Shown here: piece by piece, positions 9,644-20,406 of the stretch | Numbering within the stretch: position 1 is the stretch's first letter | Layout of the letters: each line of letters begins with the position of its first letter | DNA from: Gemmatimonadota bacterium | GTDB lineage: Bacteria; Gemmatimonadota; Gemmatimonadetes; Gemmatimonadales; Gemmatimonadaceae | Direction of reading: 5' to 3' | Length of the DNA stretch: 64,000 bases | Assembly (NCBI GenBank): GCA_026387895.1 | Contig: JAPLKT010000148.1 | Location: 1 to 64,000, forward strand | Translations under genes and position numbers: made by a program | The notes under the pieces: generated by a model | Told to the model about the DNA's origin: nothing | Database searches by the model: none | The model's input: the letters and a program-made list of their open reading frames with translations, nothing else

Positions 9644-11473
9644 GTGATCCGTTCGGTCCGCTCCCTCCGCTCCCTCTGCTTCCTCGCGATTGCTCTAAAG
9701 CTCGGCGCGCAGGCGCGACCCGTCGCGCTTCGGTCTGCGCCCATCACCGATGTGCGGTACACCTTGAACTTCACCACTGGCCTTGGGGTGGAGCGATCGG
9801 TCGAGGTGGGGATGACATTCGCCGTGAGCGGACGCGATCCCGTGGTGCTCTCAATGCCGGTGTGGACACCGGGGTCGTACGAGGTCAACAACTGGGCGCG
9901 CTTCCTCTCTGACTTTCACGCGACGGCCAAGGGGAAGGAGTTGCGGTGGGACAAGAGCGACCCTGACACCTGGCGCATTTACTCGGACGCGCCGGGTGAA
10001 GTGAAGCTCCAGTACCGACTCAAGGCTGACACGCTCGACAATGCCGGCAACTGGGCCCGCGACGAGTTCGCCCTCGTGAACGGGACCGCGGCCTTTCTCT
10101 ACCCTGAGGGACGGCCGCTCGAGTTTCCGTCGCAGGTGACGGTGAGCACCGAGCCCGCCTGGCGCGTGGTCACCGGGCTCCCCGCGACCGGCGCGCGCAC
10201 CTTCACCGCGCCGACGTACCACGAGCTCGTCGACCACCCGTTCTTCATTGGCCGTTTTGACGTCGACAGCGCGCTCGTCGCTGGCGTCTGGTTCCGCCTC
10301 TCGGCGTATCCGGAGGGGAGCACCACGGTGGGCCAGCGTGCCAAGCTGCTCGACCAAATGAAGCGCGTGATTCCAAAGCAGACGCAGGTGTTCGGCGATA
10401 CCCCGTGGCGTCGTTACGAGATGATGCAGATCGCCGAGCGGGGATTCGGCGGCATGAATGCCTTGGAGCACGAAAACTCGAATGTGGCGATTGTCGAGGC
10501 CGAGGCGCTCGATGAGGACTTCGTGCCGTCGGTGTATGCGCACGAGATTTTTCATGCCTTCAATGTGAAGCGACTGCGTCCCATCGATCTCTGGCCATAC
10601 CGCTATGAGGCGGCGCAGCCGACGTCCTGGCTCTGGGTCAGCGAAGGAATCACCGACTACTACGCCGATCTTTCGCTGCTCCGCGGTGGTGTGTGGAAGG
10701 AGCCCGAGTTCTTGGGCGCGACGCAGAAGAAGCTTGAGCATCTGGAAGCCACAGTTCCTGTCGCGCTTGAGGACGCCTCGCTGCAGACCTGGCTGCATGT
10801 GACGGATGGCACGAGCGATATCTATTACGACAAGGGATCGCTCGCGGGGCTCGCGCTGGACATCCTGATTCGTGACGCCACCGACAACGCGGGCTCGCTG
10901 GACGACGTGTTCCGTGAACTGTACGCGAATGACTTTCGTCAGGGACGCGGCTTCACGCCCGAGGAGTGGTGGGGTGCCGTGAGTCGCGCAGCGACGGGGC
11001 TCAAGTTCACCGATTTCGCGAATCGGTATGTCGATGGTCGCGACACGTATCCGATGGAAAGCTGGCTCGCGAAAGCCGGCTGGCGGATCCGGGCGGATTC
11101 CACCCGCGAGGCGCGCTTTGGCGTCTCGCTGTCCACCGACTCACTCGGCGTGCGCGTGGGCATGGTGGATCCCAACGGCGCGGCCGCCGTTGGGGGTGTC
11201 AAAGCGAACGACCTGATCACGGCGGTCGACGGCATCTCGACCGGCGATCCGACCTGGCAGCGCTGGCGCCAGAAGTACAGCGCCCGCGAGGGCGCCAAAG
11301 TCTCGGTCGAACTCCTGCGCGACGGGAAGCGCCTTGTGGCTCAGGTTCCGGTCCGCATTTCGGTGCTGATCGAACGGCGCATTGAGCCCGACCCCAAGGC
11401 GTCAGCCAAGGCGCAGCGCGTGCGACAGGGAATCCTCAGAGGGGAAACCAGCCGAGACACCAACCGGCACTGA
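9644..11473 (+). CDS. M61 family metallopeptidase with PDZ domain
   Basis: GGMNALEHENS, YAHEIFHAFNVKRLRP (HExxH), WVSEGITDYY; PDZ near the C-terminus. Confidence 0.92.
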   Translation: MIRSVRSLRSLCFLAIALKLGAQARPVALRSAPITDVRYTLNFTTGLGVERSVEVGMTFAVSGRDPVVLSMPVWTPGSYEVNNWARFLSDFHATAKGKELRWDKSDPDTWRIYSDAPGEVKLQYRLKADTLDNAGNWARDEFALVNGTAAFLYPEGRPLEFPSQVTVSTEPAWRVVTGLPATGARTFTAPTYHELVDHPFFIGRFDVDSALVAGVWFRLSAYPEGSTTVGQRAKLLDQMKRVIPKQTQVFGDTPWRRYEMMQIAERGFGGMNALEHENSNVAIVEAEALDEDFVPSVYAHEIFHAFNVKRLRPIDLWPYRYEAAQPTSWLWVSEGITDYYADLSLLRGGVWKEPEFLGATQKKLEHLEATVPVALEDASLQTWLHVTDGTSDIYYDKGSLAGLALDILIRDATDNAGSLDDVFRELYANDFRQGRGFTPEEWWGAVSRAATGLKFTDFANRYVDGRDTYPMESWLAKAGWRIRADSTREARFGVSLSTDSLGVRVGMVDPNGAAAVGGVKANDLITAVDGISTGDPTWQRWRQKYSAREGAKVSVELLRDGKRLVAQVPVRISVLIERRIEPDPKASAKAQRVRQGILRGETSRDTNRH

Positions 11474-11478
11474 GCCGG

Positions 11479-13047
11479 TTACGGACGAATCTTCTTGTAG
11501 GCCTCGACCGTCGCCGCGTCGCGTGCGGGAATGGGCCCCTTCTTGGCCATTTCCTTCTCGATGTCGGCGATCGTGCGCGGGGCTTCGCTCGTCGGGCGCT
11601 CAAAGCCAGTCGCGGTCACGATGTAGTCGTCCTCGACGCGGACGCCAATGTTCGCGTACTTCTTGAGCCCGGCCGCGACTTTCACGCGCAACTCGGTGTT
11701 CTTCGGGGTGTCCGGAATGATCGCGAGGAGGTTTTCGCGCACGTAGATCCCGGGCTCAATCGTGAACGCGCTGCCAACCGCGAGCGGTGCCGTCGAGGCA
11801 AACCCGACGTCCACGTCGTGGACATCGAGTCCAATCGGGTGCCCGAGTCCGTGCATGTAGTACAGGCTTAACTGGGTGCAGGAACGGCCGTTGCCACAGT
11901 CGTAGGTGGCGTTGGGCGACTCCATCAACCCGACTTTGGTCAGGCCATTGCGTAGCACGGCCGTGGCGGAGTCGTTGAGCGTCGCGAAATGTGTTCCCGG
12001 CTTCACCTGCCGTTCGGCTGCCATCTGCGCATCGAGCACGATCTGATAGATGTCCTTCTGGGCCGGCGTGAAGGTGCCGTTCACGGGGACGGTACGGGTG
12101 ATGTCGGCGGAGTAGCCACCGTAGTAGGCGGCCATGTCCATGTTCACCATCTCTCCCGCCTTCATGAAGCGGTCGTCCTTGTTGTAGTGGAGCGTGGTCG
12201 AGTTGGGCCCAGACCCCACAATGGACCCGTAGCTGGGGCCGTCCGCGCCGTTCCGGCGGAAGGTGTACTCGGCCAGCGCTTGGATTTCGAACTCGGCAAG
12301 ATCTGGGGCAATCGCGTGCATGGCCTGCACATGGGCCTTGGCGCTCACCTGCGCTGCCGTCCGGATGAGCGCGAGCTCAGCGGCCGACTTGGCGCCGCGC
12401 AGATGGTTCACCTGGTTGCCGGCGTCGCTGACGGTGACGTTTCGGTGCGCGAGCTTGAGTTGGTCGACGAACTGGTCGTCGGCGGTGCGGATGGCGGTGC
12501 TTCCTGGGACGTCAGCGCCACCGCCACGGGACAGGTCGCCCACGGTGAACAGATTACCGCCCTGCGCGAGCAGCGAGTCCAGCGTGGCGCGGAGTGTGGA
12601 CGCCGTACGGCCGGACATTCCGGTCTTGGGCTTCACCCCCTCGACCCCCAGGCGGGCGCCGGTCCAGACCTCTTGGGCAGGGTCCCGCGGTTCGACGAAG
12701 AGGAACTGCTCCACCGTGTCCCCCTTCTTCACCATCACCATCGCCGCTGCGGGCTCCAGAAAGCCCGTGAGGTAGTTGAAGTGCTCGGACTGCCAAAAGT
12801 TCTGGAAGTTTTCTTTTGGCTCGCGGTTGCCCAGCACGAGGATCACCCCGTCGGCGGTCAGCGATTTGGCGAAGGCGGCGCGGCGGGCCGCATACTCGGC
12901 CTGCGTCACCTGTGCGCCAGCGACCGTAGCCAAGGCGCCGCTGATCATGCTAACCAGGAGCAACAGGCGCGCGGCGGCGCGAACAGAACGGGCGAATGAC
13001 ACAGAGGCCTCGCGAACGGAAAAGGGAAAGTGCAGGCGGCGGTGCAA
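11479..13047 (-). CDS. Xaa-Pro aminopeptidase-like M24 peptidase, exported
   Basis: MDMAAYYGGYSADITRT, HGLGHPIGLDVHDV, FTIEPGIYV; start uncertain (GTG at 13002 also plausible). Confidence 0.9.
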   Translation of the reverse strand: MHRRLHFPFSVREASVSFARSVRAAARLLLLVSMISGALATVAGAQVTQAEYAARRAAFAKSLTADGVILVLGNREPKENFQNFWQSEHFNYLTGFLEPAAAMVMVKKGDTVEQFLFVEPRDPAQEVWTGARLGVEGVKPKTGMSGRTASTLRATLDSLLAQGGNLFTVGDLSRGGGADVPGSTAIRTADDQFVDQLKLAHRNVTVSDAGNQVNHLRGAKSAAELALIRTAAQVSAKAHVQAMHAIAPDLAEFEIQALAEYTFRRNGADGPSYGSIVGSGPNSTTLHYNKDDRFMKAGEMVNMDMAAYYGGYSADITRTVPVNGTFTPAQKDIYQIVLDAQMAAERQVKPGTHFATLNDSATAVLRNGLTKVGLMESPNATYDCGNGRSCTQLSLYYMHGLGHPIGLDVHDVDVGFASTAPLAVGSAFTIEPGIYVRENLLAIIPDTPKNTELRVKVAAGLKKYANIGVRVEDDYIVTATGFERPTSEAPRTIADIEKEMAKKGPIPARDAATVEAYKKIRP

Positions 13048-13209
13048 AATCGTACTCCGGGAAGTGAATACCCCTTCCCTCAGCGGGTGTCTTGCCCCAG
13101 AATCTACTCACGGCCGGGGGTCAACGCTGACTCTCAAGCCGCCGTATCACTTCATCCCCGTCTGCGGCCCGCCGCGGACCCCCACCGCACGCGTTCCACG
13201 GAGCCTCGC

Positions 13210-16083
13210 ATGCGTTCCTCCGCCATTCGACACCGGCTCGCCGGCGTCTCGGCCATCGCCCTGGCAGTCGCCGCGCTCTTCGCGACCCCAGCCAGCGTTT
13301 CGGCTCAGGGCAAGATTACCTCGCCTAAGGAATACTTTGGGCACAACATCGGCGACGATTACTGGTTGCCGAACTACGCCCAGTTCATGGGCTATTGGCA
13401 GAAGATTGCCAAGGAATCGCCGCGCGCGAAACTCGACACGATGGGGATGTCCGCTGAAGGACGCCCGCAGTTGTCGATGATCGTGTCGAGCCCGGAGAAC
13501 ATCAAGAAGCTCACCCGGCTCCGCGAAATCTCCAAGAAGCTCGCCTACGCGGAAATCGGCGAAGCTGAGGCCAAGGCGTTCGCCAAGGAAGGAAAGGCGG
13601 TGGTCTGGATTGACGGTGGATTGCATGCGACCGAAGTCCTCGGCGCCAATCAGCTGATCGAGACCAACTACCAGATGCTCTCCGGCACCGATGAGGAGAC
13701 GCTGCGCATCCTGAACGACGTCGTGATCGTGTTCGTGCATGCGAATCCGGACGGCATGGAGCTTGTAGCCAACTGGTACATGCAGGAAGCCGACCCGAAG
13801 AAGCGCAACATGAACATCCCGCGCCTCTACCAGAAGTACATCGGGCACGACGACAATCGCGACTTCTATATCGCGAACCAGAACGAATCCATCAACATGA
13901 ACAAGTGGATGTACCTGACCTGGTTCCCGCAGATCATGTACAACCACCACCAGACCGGTCCGACTGGCACGGTCATGTTCTCGCCGCCGTTCCGTGATCC
14001 GGCCAACTACAACTGCCGCGAGTCGATCATCACGGGCATCGACGTGGTCGGGGCTGCAATCCACGCGCGTATGGAGATGGAGCACAAGCCGGGCGTCGTG
14101 GATCGCTCGCTGTCGTCGTACTCGACTTGGTGGAACGGCGGCCTTCGCACGATGGCCTACTTCCACAACATGATCGGCATTCTGACGGAGACCATCGGCA
14201 ATCCCACGCCGATGACCATTCCGTTCGTCCCGACGCGCATGCTGCGCTTCGCAGATCAGCCGTACCCGCTCGAGCCGTTCCAGGAATGGCACTTCAAGCA
14301 GTCGATCGACTACTCGGTGACCGCTAACAAGGCGATCCTCGACTACGCCTCGCGCTATCGTGAGACCGTGCTATTCAATATCTGGCGCATGGGCCACGAC
14401 ATGATCGAGCGCGGTGGCAAGGACGATTGGATTGTCACGCCGAAGATCCTCGCCGAGGCCGAAGCCAAGATTGGCGGTGGCGCTGGCGGCCGCGGCGGTC
14501 GGGGCGCCCCAGTGGCTGATGCCATGGCCAACGCCGACTTCGGTCGTGGTGGTGGAGCGACCAAGGAAGCGTATGAAGAGAACTTCCGTCGCAAGGACCT
14601 GCGCGTGCCGCGTGGCTACGTGATTCCGGTGGATCAGCCCGACTTCCTCACCGCGCAGAAGTTCTTGGTCGCGATGCAGAAGGCTGGTGTGATTGTGCAC
14701 CGTGCCACGGCGCCCTTCAGCGTCGGCAGCAAGCAGTATGGTGCCGGCTCGTACATCGTGAAGAGCAACCAGGCCTTCCGCGCGCACGTGCTCGACATGT
14801 TTGAACCGCAGGATCACCCGAACGACTTTGCCTATCCGGGTGCCCCGCCGTCGCGTCCGTACGACAACGCCGGCTGGACGCTCTCGATCCAGATGGGCGT
14901 GAAGTTCGATCGCTACCTCGACGGCTTCGACGGCCCGTTCAAGCGCCTCGATCCGCTCACCGACCGCATCACGCCTGACGCCAAGACCGTCGCGGCAAGC
15001 ACGGCTGGCTGGGTGATGTCGGGCAAGCAGAATGATGCATTCCATGTCGTCGCCCGCCTTTGGGCCGCCGGTGCGGATGTGTACCGCCTGAACCGCGCGG
15101 TGAGCTCGGGTGGCAAGAGCTTCTCCGCTGGTTCGTGGTATGTGCCAGCCAACGCCAAGTCCACGTCCGTGGTCAACGCCTCGTCCAAGGACGTTGGGGT
15201 GGAGTTCTTCCCGGCGGCCTCTGACTTGTCGTCGAGCGCCGACAAGACCCCCGCCGCACGCGTGGCCCTGTGGGACCGGTACGGCGGATCGATGCCGAGC
15301 GGTCACATTCGTTGGCTGCTCGAGCAGTATGAGATTCCGTTCAAGGTCGTCTACCCGCAGGAACTCGAGGCGGGTGGGCTTCGCGCCAAGTTCGACGTGA
15401 TCATCTTCCCCGAGAACTCGATCCCCGCAGCAGCGGGTGCCGCTGGTCGCGGTGGTCGTGGCGGCGGTGGTGGTGGCGGCGGTGGCGGACGCGGCGGTGC
15501 CGCGGCTGAACTCCCGGCGGAGTTTGCGGCCATGCAGGGGAATGTCAGCGCGACCACGATTCCGAAGCTCAAGGAGTTCGTGCAGGCTGGTGGCCGCATC
15601 GTGGCTATCGGACCGTCGTCAATCAATATAGGCCAGCAGTTTGGATTCCCGATTACAAGTCATCTCGTGGAGCGCACGCCGACGGGTACCGCCGGCACCG
15701 CGCTGCCGAGCGACAAGTTCTACGTGCCGGGCTCGATCCTCGAAGTCGCGTACGACACGACCATGTCCTCGGCGCGCGGCCAAGATGCGCATGGCCCCGT
15801 GTTCTACGACAACAGCCCCGTGTTCCGCCTCGGACCTGATGCCGCCGCCAAGGGGCTGAAGCCGGTGGCGTGGTTCGATTCCGCGAGTCCGCTCAAGAGC
15901 GGTTGGGCGTGGGGCCAGAACTATCTCGACCAGGGCGTGGCCATGGCCGAAGGGACGTACGGACAGGGCACCATCTACATGTTCGGCCCGGAGGTCACCT
16001 TCCGCGCACAGCCGGCCGCCACATTCAAGATGCTGTTCAACGCGATCACCGGACCGCCACCGGCGGCCCGCATCGTCCCGTAA
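13210..16083 (+). CDS. M14 family zinc carboxypeptidase, exported, with Gly/Arg-rich inserts
   Basis: DGGLHATEVLG (HxxE), NPDGME, ILTETIGNPTPM; start moved to 13210 (MRSSAIRHRLAGVSAIALAVAALFATPASVSAQ). Confidence 0.88.
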   Translation: MRSSAIRHRLAGVSAIALAVAALFATPASVSAQGKITSPKEYFGHNIGDDYWLPNYAQFMGYWQKIAKESPRAKLDTMGMSAEGRPQLSMIVSSPENIKKLTRLREISKKLAYAEIGEAEAKAFAKEGKAVVWIDGGLHATEVLGANQLIETNYQMLSGTDEETLRILNDVVIVFVHANPDGMELVANWYMQEADPKKRNMNIPRLYQKYIGHDDNRDFYIANQNESINMNKWMYLTWFPQIMYNHHQTGPTGTVMFSPPFRDPANYNCRESIITGIDVVGAAIHARMEMEHKPGVVDRSLSSYSTWWNGGLRTMAYFHNMIGILTETIGNPTPMTIPFVPTRMLRFADQPYPLEPFQEWHFKQSIDYSVTANKAILDYASRYRETVLFNIWRMGHDMIERGGKDDWIVTPKILAEAEAKIGGGAGGRGGRGAPVADAMANADFGRGGGATKEAYEENFRRKDLRVPRGYVIPVDQPDFLTAQKFLVAMQKAGVIVHRATAPFSVGSKQYGAGSYIVKSNQAFRAHVLDMFEPQDHPNDFAYPGAPPSRPYDNAGWTLSIQMGVKFDRYLDGFDGPFKRLDPLTDRITPDAKTVAASTAGWVMSGKQNDAFHVVARLWAAGADVYRLNRAVSSGGKSFSAGSWYVPANAKSTSVVNASSKDVGVEFFPAASDLSSSADKTPAARVALWDRYGGSMPSGHIRWLLEQYEIPFKVVYPQELEAGGLRAKFDVIIFPENSIPAAAGAAGRGGRGGGGGGGGGGRGGAAAELPAEFAAMQGNVSATTIPKLKEFVQAGGRIVAIGPSSINIGQQFGFPITSHLVERTPTGTAGTALPSDKFYVPGSILEVAYDTTMSSARGQDAHGPVFYDNSPVFRLGPDAAAKGLKPVAWFDSASPLKSGWAWGQNYLDQGVAMAEGTYGQGTIYMFGPEVTFRAQPAATFKMLFNAITGPPPAARIVP

Positions 16084-16100
16084 AAAGACGCAACGAGAAA

Positions 16101-16131
16101 ACAGTGGGCGGCCGAGTTGGCCGCCCACTGT
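16101..16131. terminator. Bidirectional hairpin terminator between convergent genes
   Basis: Perfect 13-bp stem ACAGTGGGCGGCC/GGCCGCCCACTGT with a 5-nt loop. Confidence 0.85.
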
Positions 16132-16181
16132 CGTTTAAGCTTCAACCAATTTGGATAAAACGCTGCGCTGCGTTGACGACG

Positions 16182-17339
16182 CTACTTGAGCAGTGCCTTG
16201 GCGATGGTGTGCAGCTGCATGTTGGACGTCCCCTCGTAAATCGCGCCAATCTTGGCGTCGCGATAAAACTTCTCGACGGGGTAGTCCTTGGTGTAGCCAG
16301 CGCCGCCAAACAGCTCGACGGCGAGCGAGGTCACCCGCTCGCAGACCTGGGACGCATACAGCTTGGCCATCGCACCTTCACGCGCGATGTCGTAGCCAGC
16401 GTCCTTTAATCGCGTGGCGTTGTACACCATAAGTCTCGCCGCTTCGAGTTCGGTGGCCACCTGCGCCATTTGGAACTGAATCCCCTGAAACTCGGCGAGT
16501 GCTTTCCCGAACTGCCGGCGTTCCTTCACATAGCCGACCGCGGCCGTGAGCGCACCTTGTGCGTTGCCGATCATCTGCGCGCCGATTCCGATTCGTCCTT
16601 CGTTCAGCGTCTCAATCGCGATTTTGTACCCGGAGCCCACCGAGCCGAGCACGTTTTCGTCCGGTACGACAACGCCGTCGAGAATCAATTCGCAGGTACT
16701 GGAGGCACGGATGCCGAGCTTGTCTTCTTTCTTGCCAACCGCGAAGCCGGGCATGGAACGCTCGACGATGAACGCCGTGATTCCCTTGTAGCCTTTTGAG
16801 GGGTCCGCGTTGGCGAACACGATGAACAGGCCAGCTTCAGCCCCGTTCGTAATCCAGAGCTTGCGCCCGGTGAGCGACCAGCCGCCTTCAACCTTCTCGG
16901 CGCGCGTCGCGAGTCCAAAGGCGTCGGAGCCAGAGCCCGCTTCGCTCAACGCATAGGCGCCGACCGTGTCACCGCAGAGTCGCGGCAGAAAACGAGCTTT
17001 TTGGGTGGCGTTCGCGTAGCGCAGCATCGGGTAGAGGACGAGCGTGTTCTGGACATCCACCATGATGGCCGCCGCTGCGTCCACCTTGCTGATTTCCTCG
17101 ACGGCAATCGTCGTCATCATGAGCGACCCGCCCGCCCCGCCAAACTCCTCGGGGACCTGAATCCCCATGAGTCCCATCTCGAAATACTTAGGAATCAGGT
17201 CAGGGTCCAGCGTTGCGGCTGCTTCCATTGCCGCGACGCGAGGACGAACCTCGCCTTCCGCGAAGGCGGCGACGGCCTCACGGAATGCCGACTCTTCTTC
17301 GGTGAGAATGCTGAGTGGTCGTGCGGCAGTATCGGTCAT
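16182..17339 (-). CDS. Acyl-CoA dehydrogenase
   Basis: YALSEAGSGSDAFGL, LWITNGAEAGLFIVFA, YxxxIxxGxxxxQL-like C-terminus; start moved to 17339. Confidence 0.93.
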   Translation of the reverse strand: MTDTAARPLSILTEEESAFREAVAAFAEGEVRPRVAAMEAAATLDPDLIPKYFEMGLMGIQVPEEFGGAGGSLMMTTIAVEEISKVDAAAAIMVDVQNTLVLYPMLRYANATQKARFLPRLCGDTVGAYALSEAGSGSDAFGLATRAEKVEGGWSLTGRKLWITNGAEAGLFIVFANADPSKGYKGITAFIVERSMPGFAVGKKEDKLGIRASSTCELILDGVVVPDENVLGSVGSGYKIAIETLNEGRIGIGAQMIGNAQGALTAAVGYVKERRQFGKALAEFQGIQFQMAQVATELEAARLMVYNATRLKDAGYDIAREGAMAKLYASQVCERVTSLAVELFGGAGYTKDYPVEKFYRDAKIGAIYEGTSNMQLHTIAKALLK

Positions 17340-17400
17340 GGGGTCTGGTCTGCGGAACGCGATAACAGGAAATGTGAGAGGCCGGCCGAGGACTCCACCG

Positions 17401-18582
17401 TTAGAAACTCGGAGTGTCGAAATCCTTGGTCGGCTTGCTAAAGATATTACCCTGCATGAGGTCGATGCCGATGGCCGCGAGTGCGTCACGCTCAGCCGCC
17501 GTCTCCACGCCGTCGGCAATCAGCTGTGTGTTGAGTTCGTTGCACAGCGCGGCCATGGCTTTCACCCCGCGCGCGCAGGTGGGGTCGCGATCAACCCCGA
17601 CGAACAACGAGCGACCGAGCTTTGCGTACGTTGGGGAGAGGCGCGTGAATGCCGCGAGACCAGAGGGGCCAGTTCCCAAATCATCAATCGCGAGCTGGTA
17701 CCCAGCGCCACGCACACGCTCGGCATCGTGCGCGAGTGCCAAGAACTGAGCGGGAGGGCACTGTTCGCTGACTTCGAGCACCACTGAACCGGCGACCGGC
17801 TCCAGCGGCGCTTCGGGGCCGAGGATCAGCCCTTCTTGGGCGTCCAGCGGGTGGATTTTCACGAAGAGCAGTTTCCGTTCCGGGAGATTGGTAATCGATT
17901 CCCCGATGCGGCGGAACACGGTGCGCGCGAGCGTCGTTCGCCAGCCGATTCGCTCCGAGGCCGCAAGCAGCAGCGAAGGGTTCGCAAACAACCCCTCGTC
18001 GCAGCGCATCAATGCCTCGTATCCGAGCACCGTTCGGTTTTGCACCGAGACGATTGGCTGGAACACGACTGTGAGGCTGTCAAAAGCACGCGTGAGGATC
18101 GTTGCAAGCGTTGCGCGATCACCGACGGGTAACGGCTCGAGGCTGGTCTTGGCGGTTGATGCCAACGCGGTGCGCTTGAGACGCGCCAACTCACCGAGCG
18201 CGGCGGCACGGCCGACCGATTGGACTAACGCATCGGTTTCCACCGGCTTCAGCAGATACTGCTGCGCCCCGTACGCAATCGCATCGATGGCCGAATCGAG
18301 CGTCGGACCCGCGGTCATGAGAATCACGGGGACGTCCATGTCATAGCGGCGCATTTCACGCAGAAACTCCACGCCGGAGAGTTCAGGCATGATGATGTCC
18401 GATAGGACGACATGATACCGCCTCGTCTTCAGTAGCTCGAGACCTTCCAGCGCACTCGACGCCGTGTCAACCGAGAACCCGTTCCGCTCCAACAATAATC
18501 CAACAACCCGAACGACGGCGGTTTCATCATCGATCACGAGCACGCGACGCGCGGTCGGAACAGCTGCGGAGGGAGTTACCAT
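17401..18582 (-). CDS. Response regulator with REC and EAL domains
   Basis: REC VLVIDDE/LSDIIMP/LLKPV; EAL YEALMR, LEVSEQ, IDDLGTG, ADGVET, MQG. Confidence 0.92.
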   Translation of the reverse strand: MVTPSAAVPTARRVLVIDDETAVVRVVGLLLERNGFSVDTASSALEGLELLKTRRYHVVLSDIIMPELSGVEFLREMRRYDMDVPVILMTAGPTLDSAIDAIAYGAQQYLLKPVETDALVQSVGRAAALGELARLKRTALASTAKTSLEPLPVGDRATLATILTRAFDSLTVVFQPIVSVQNRTVLGYEALMRCDEGLFANPSLLLAASERIGWRTTLARTVFRRIGESITNLPERKLLFVKIHPLDAQEGLILGPEAPLEPVAGSVVLEVSEQCPPAQFLALAHDAERVRGAGYQLAIDDLGTGPSGLAAFTRLSPTYAKLGRSLFVGVDRDPTCARGVKAMAALCNELNTQLIADGVETAAERDALAAIGIDLMQGNIFSKPTKDFDTPSF

Positions 18583-18588
18583 CCCTAA

Positions 18589-20394
18589 TTATCGTTCGTA
18601 GTTGAGGTTCGGCGCTAGCCAACGCTCTGCTTCGGATTGCGCAACCCCCTTCCGTCGCGCGTACGACTCGACTTGGTCGCGCTCAATCTTCCCAACGCCG
18701 AAATACTGTGCTTCTGGGCGCCAAAAGTAGTAACCACTGACCGCTGCCGTAGGCACCATCGCAAAACTCTCAGTGATCCTGATGCCAGTGCGCTCTGTGG
18801 CCTCGAGTACTCGAAAGAGCGTGCCTTTTTCCGTGTGATCAGGGCAGGCGGGATAGCCTGGCGCAGGGCGAATACCCTGGTATTCCTCGTGGATCAACGC
18901 ACTGTTGTCGAGCTGTTCAGCGGGGGCATACCCCCAATATTCGCGCCGGACCCGTTCATGCAGTCGCTCAGCCGCCGCCTCGGCGAGTCGATCTGCGAGC
19001 GCCTTCACCATGATGGCGCTGTAGTCGTCATGCGTCGCCTCGAACTCTGCCACCTTCGCATCGAGACCAATACCGGTGGTTACCGCGAACAACCCCATCC
19101 AGTCGGTGATACCGCTGGCGATCGGCGCCACGAAATCCGCCAACGCGTGATTTTCACGGCCGTCCGCCTTGACCATCTGTTGCCGGAGCGTGTGCAGCGT
19201 GGCGTGCGGTGCCCCAGCGCTGGTCGCGTCGGTGCTGACAGGCCAGAGGTAAATGTCCTCGGCGCCGTCAGAGTTGGCGGGAAAGAAGCCGATGACCGCA
19301 CGGGCCTGAAGCCAGCGTTCGTCCACGATCTTGCGGAGCATCGTTTGTGCATCAGCGAAAACATTCCGAGCACTCGCTCCCACGACCGGATCCTCGAGGA
19401 TCGCCGGGTAGTGGCCCGCGAGTTCCCAGGTCTGGAAGAACGGGGTCCAGTCGATACGGGGCACGAGCTCGCCGAGCGGAAGTTCGCGATCGTCGATCGT
19501 GTGGAGCCCTTGCACCTTCGGTGTCGGTGCCGGCGTCCACACTGGCGTCGACTTCGCCGCGCGGGCTGCCTCTAACGTCTGACGCTTGATCTCCTTTTGC
19601 CGTTCCGCGCGGCGCACGCGCACATCGGCGTATTCCTCGCGCGTTTCCTGCACGAAACTGTCGCGCAGGCTGTCGGAGAGCAGGTTGCTTGCGACGCCAA
19701 CGGCACGCGAAGCATCCAGCACGTGGATCACTGGTCCGCTCTTGTAGTTCGGCTCCACGCGCACGGCGGTATGCACCTTGCTCGTGGTGGCACCGCCAAT
19801 CATCAGGGGGATCGTGAATCCCTCGCGCTCCATCTCAGCAGCGACGAACGACATCTCCTCGAGCGACGGCGTGATGAGCCCAGAGAGGCCGATGATATCG
19901 ACCTTCTCGTCGCGTGCGATCTGTAAGATCTTCGAACAGGGGACCATGACGCCGAGGTCAATCACTTCGTAGTTGTTGCACTGCAACACAACACCTACGA
20001 TGTTCTTGCCGATGTCGTGCACATCGCCCTTCACGGTGGCCATGAGCACCTTGCCCTTGGCGCGCGTATCGGCCTTGGCGAGCTTCTCGGCCTCGATGTA
20101 CGGAATGAGATGCGCGACGGCGCGCTTCATCACGCGCGCGCTCTTGACCACCTGCGGGAGGAACATCTTTCCCGAGCCGAAAAGATCGCCGACGATGTTC
20201 ATGCCTGACATCAACGGCCCCTCAATGACTTCGATTGGCCGTTCGGCGAGGCGACGCGCTTCTTCGGTGTCCTCGACCACAAACTCGGCGACCCCGTGGA
20301 CCAGTGCGTGTGCGAGTCGTTCGTGTACGGTGCCGTTGCGCCAGGTCAGGTCCGCGCCCTTCGTGCTGGCTTCACCCTTCACGCTGTCGGCCAC
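18589..20394 (-). CDS. metH: Methionine synthase MetH C-terminal half (cobalamin-binding and AdoMet activation domains), separated from the N-terminal half by an in-frame TAG
   Basis: [32 protein letters not shown] (B12), [22 protein letters not shown]; same frame as the upstream ORF. Confidence 0.95.
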   Translation of the reverse strand: MADSVKGEASTKGADLTWRNGTVHERLAHALVHGVAEFVVEDTEEARRLAERPIEVIEGPLMSGMNIVGDLFGSGKMFLPQVVKSARVMKRAVAHLIPYIEAEKLAKADTRAKGKVLMATVKGDVHDIGKNIVGVVLQCNNYEVIDLGVMVPCSKILQIARDEKVDIIGLSGLITPSLEEMSFVAAEMEREGFTIPLMIGGATTSKVHTAVRVEPNYKSGPVIHVLDASRAVGVASNLLSDSLRDSFVQETREEYADVRVRRAERQKEIKRQTLEAARAAKSTPVWTPAPTPKVQGLHTIDDRELPLGELVPRIDWTPFFQTWELAGHYPAILEDPVVGASARNVFADAQTMLRKIVDERWLQARAVIGFFPANSDGAEDIYLWPVSTDATSAGAPHATLHTLRQQMVKADGRENHALADFVAPIASGITDWMGLFAVTTGIGLDAKVAEFEATHDDYSAIMVKALADRLAEAAAERLHERVRREYWGYAPAEQLDNSALIHEEYQGIRPAPGYPACPDHTEKGTLFRVLEATERTGIRITESFAMVPTAAVSGYYFWRPEAQYFGVGKIERDQVESYARRKGVAQSEAERWLAPNLNYER

Positions 20395-20406
20395 TTCGAG
20401 CAGGCG

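Noticed and set aside
13147-14292. 381-aa minus-strand ORF opposite the M14 peptidase gene
   Set aside because: Shadow ORF of a GC-rich gene: low-complexity His/Arg/Val-rich translation without motifs, while the opposite strand encodes a clear M14 peptidase
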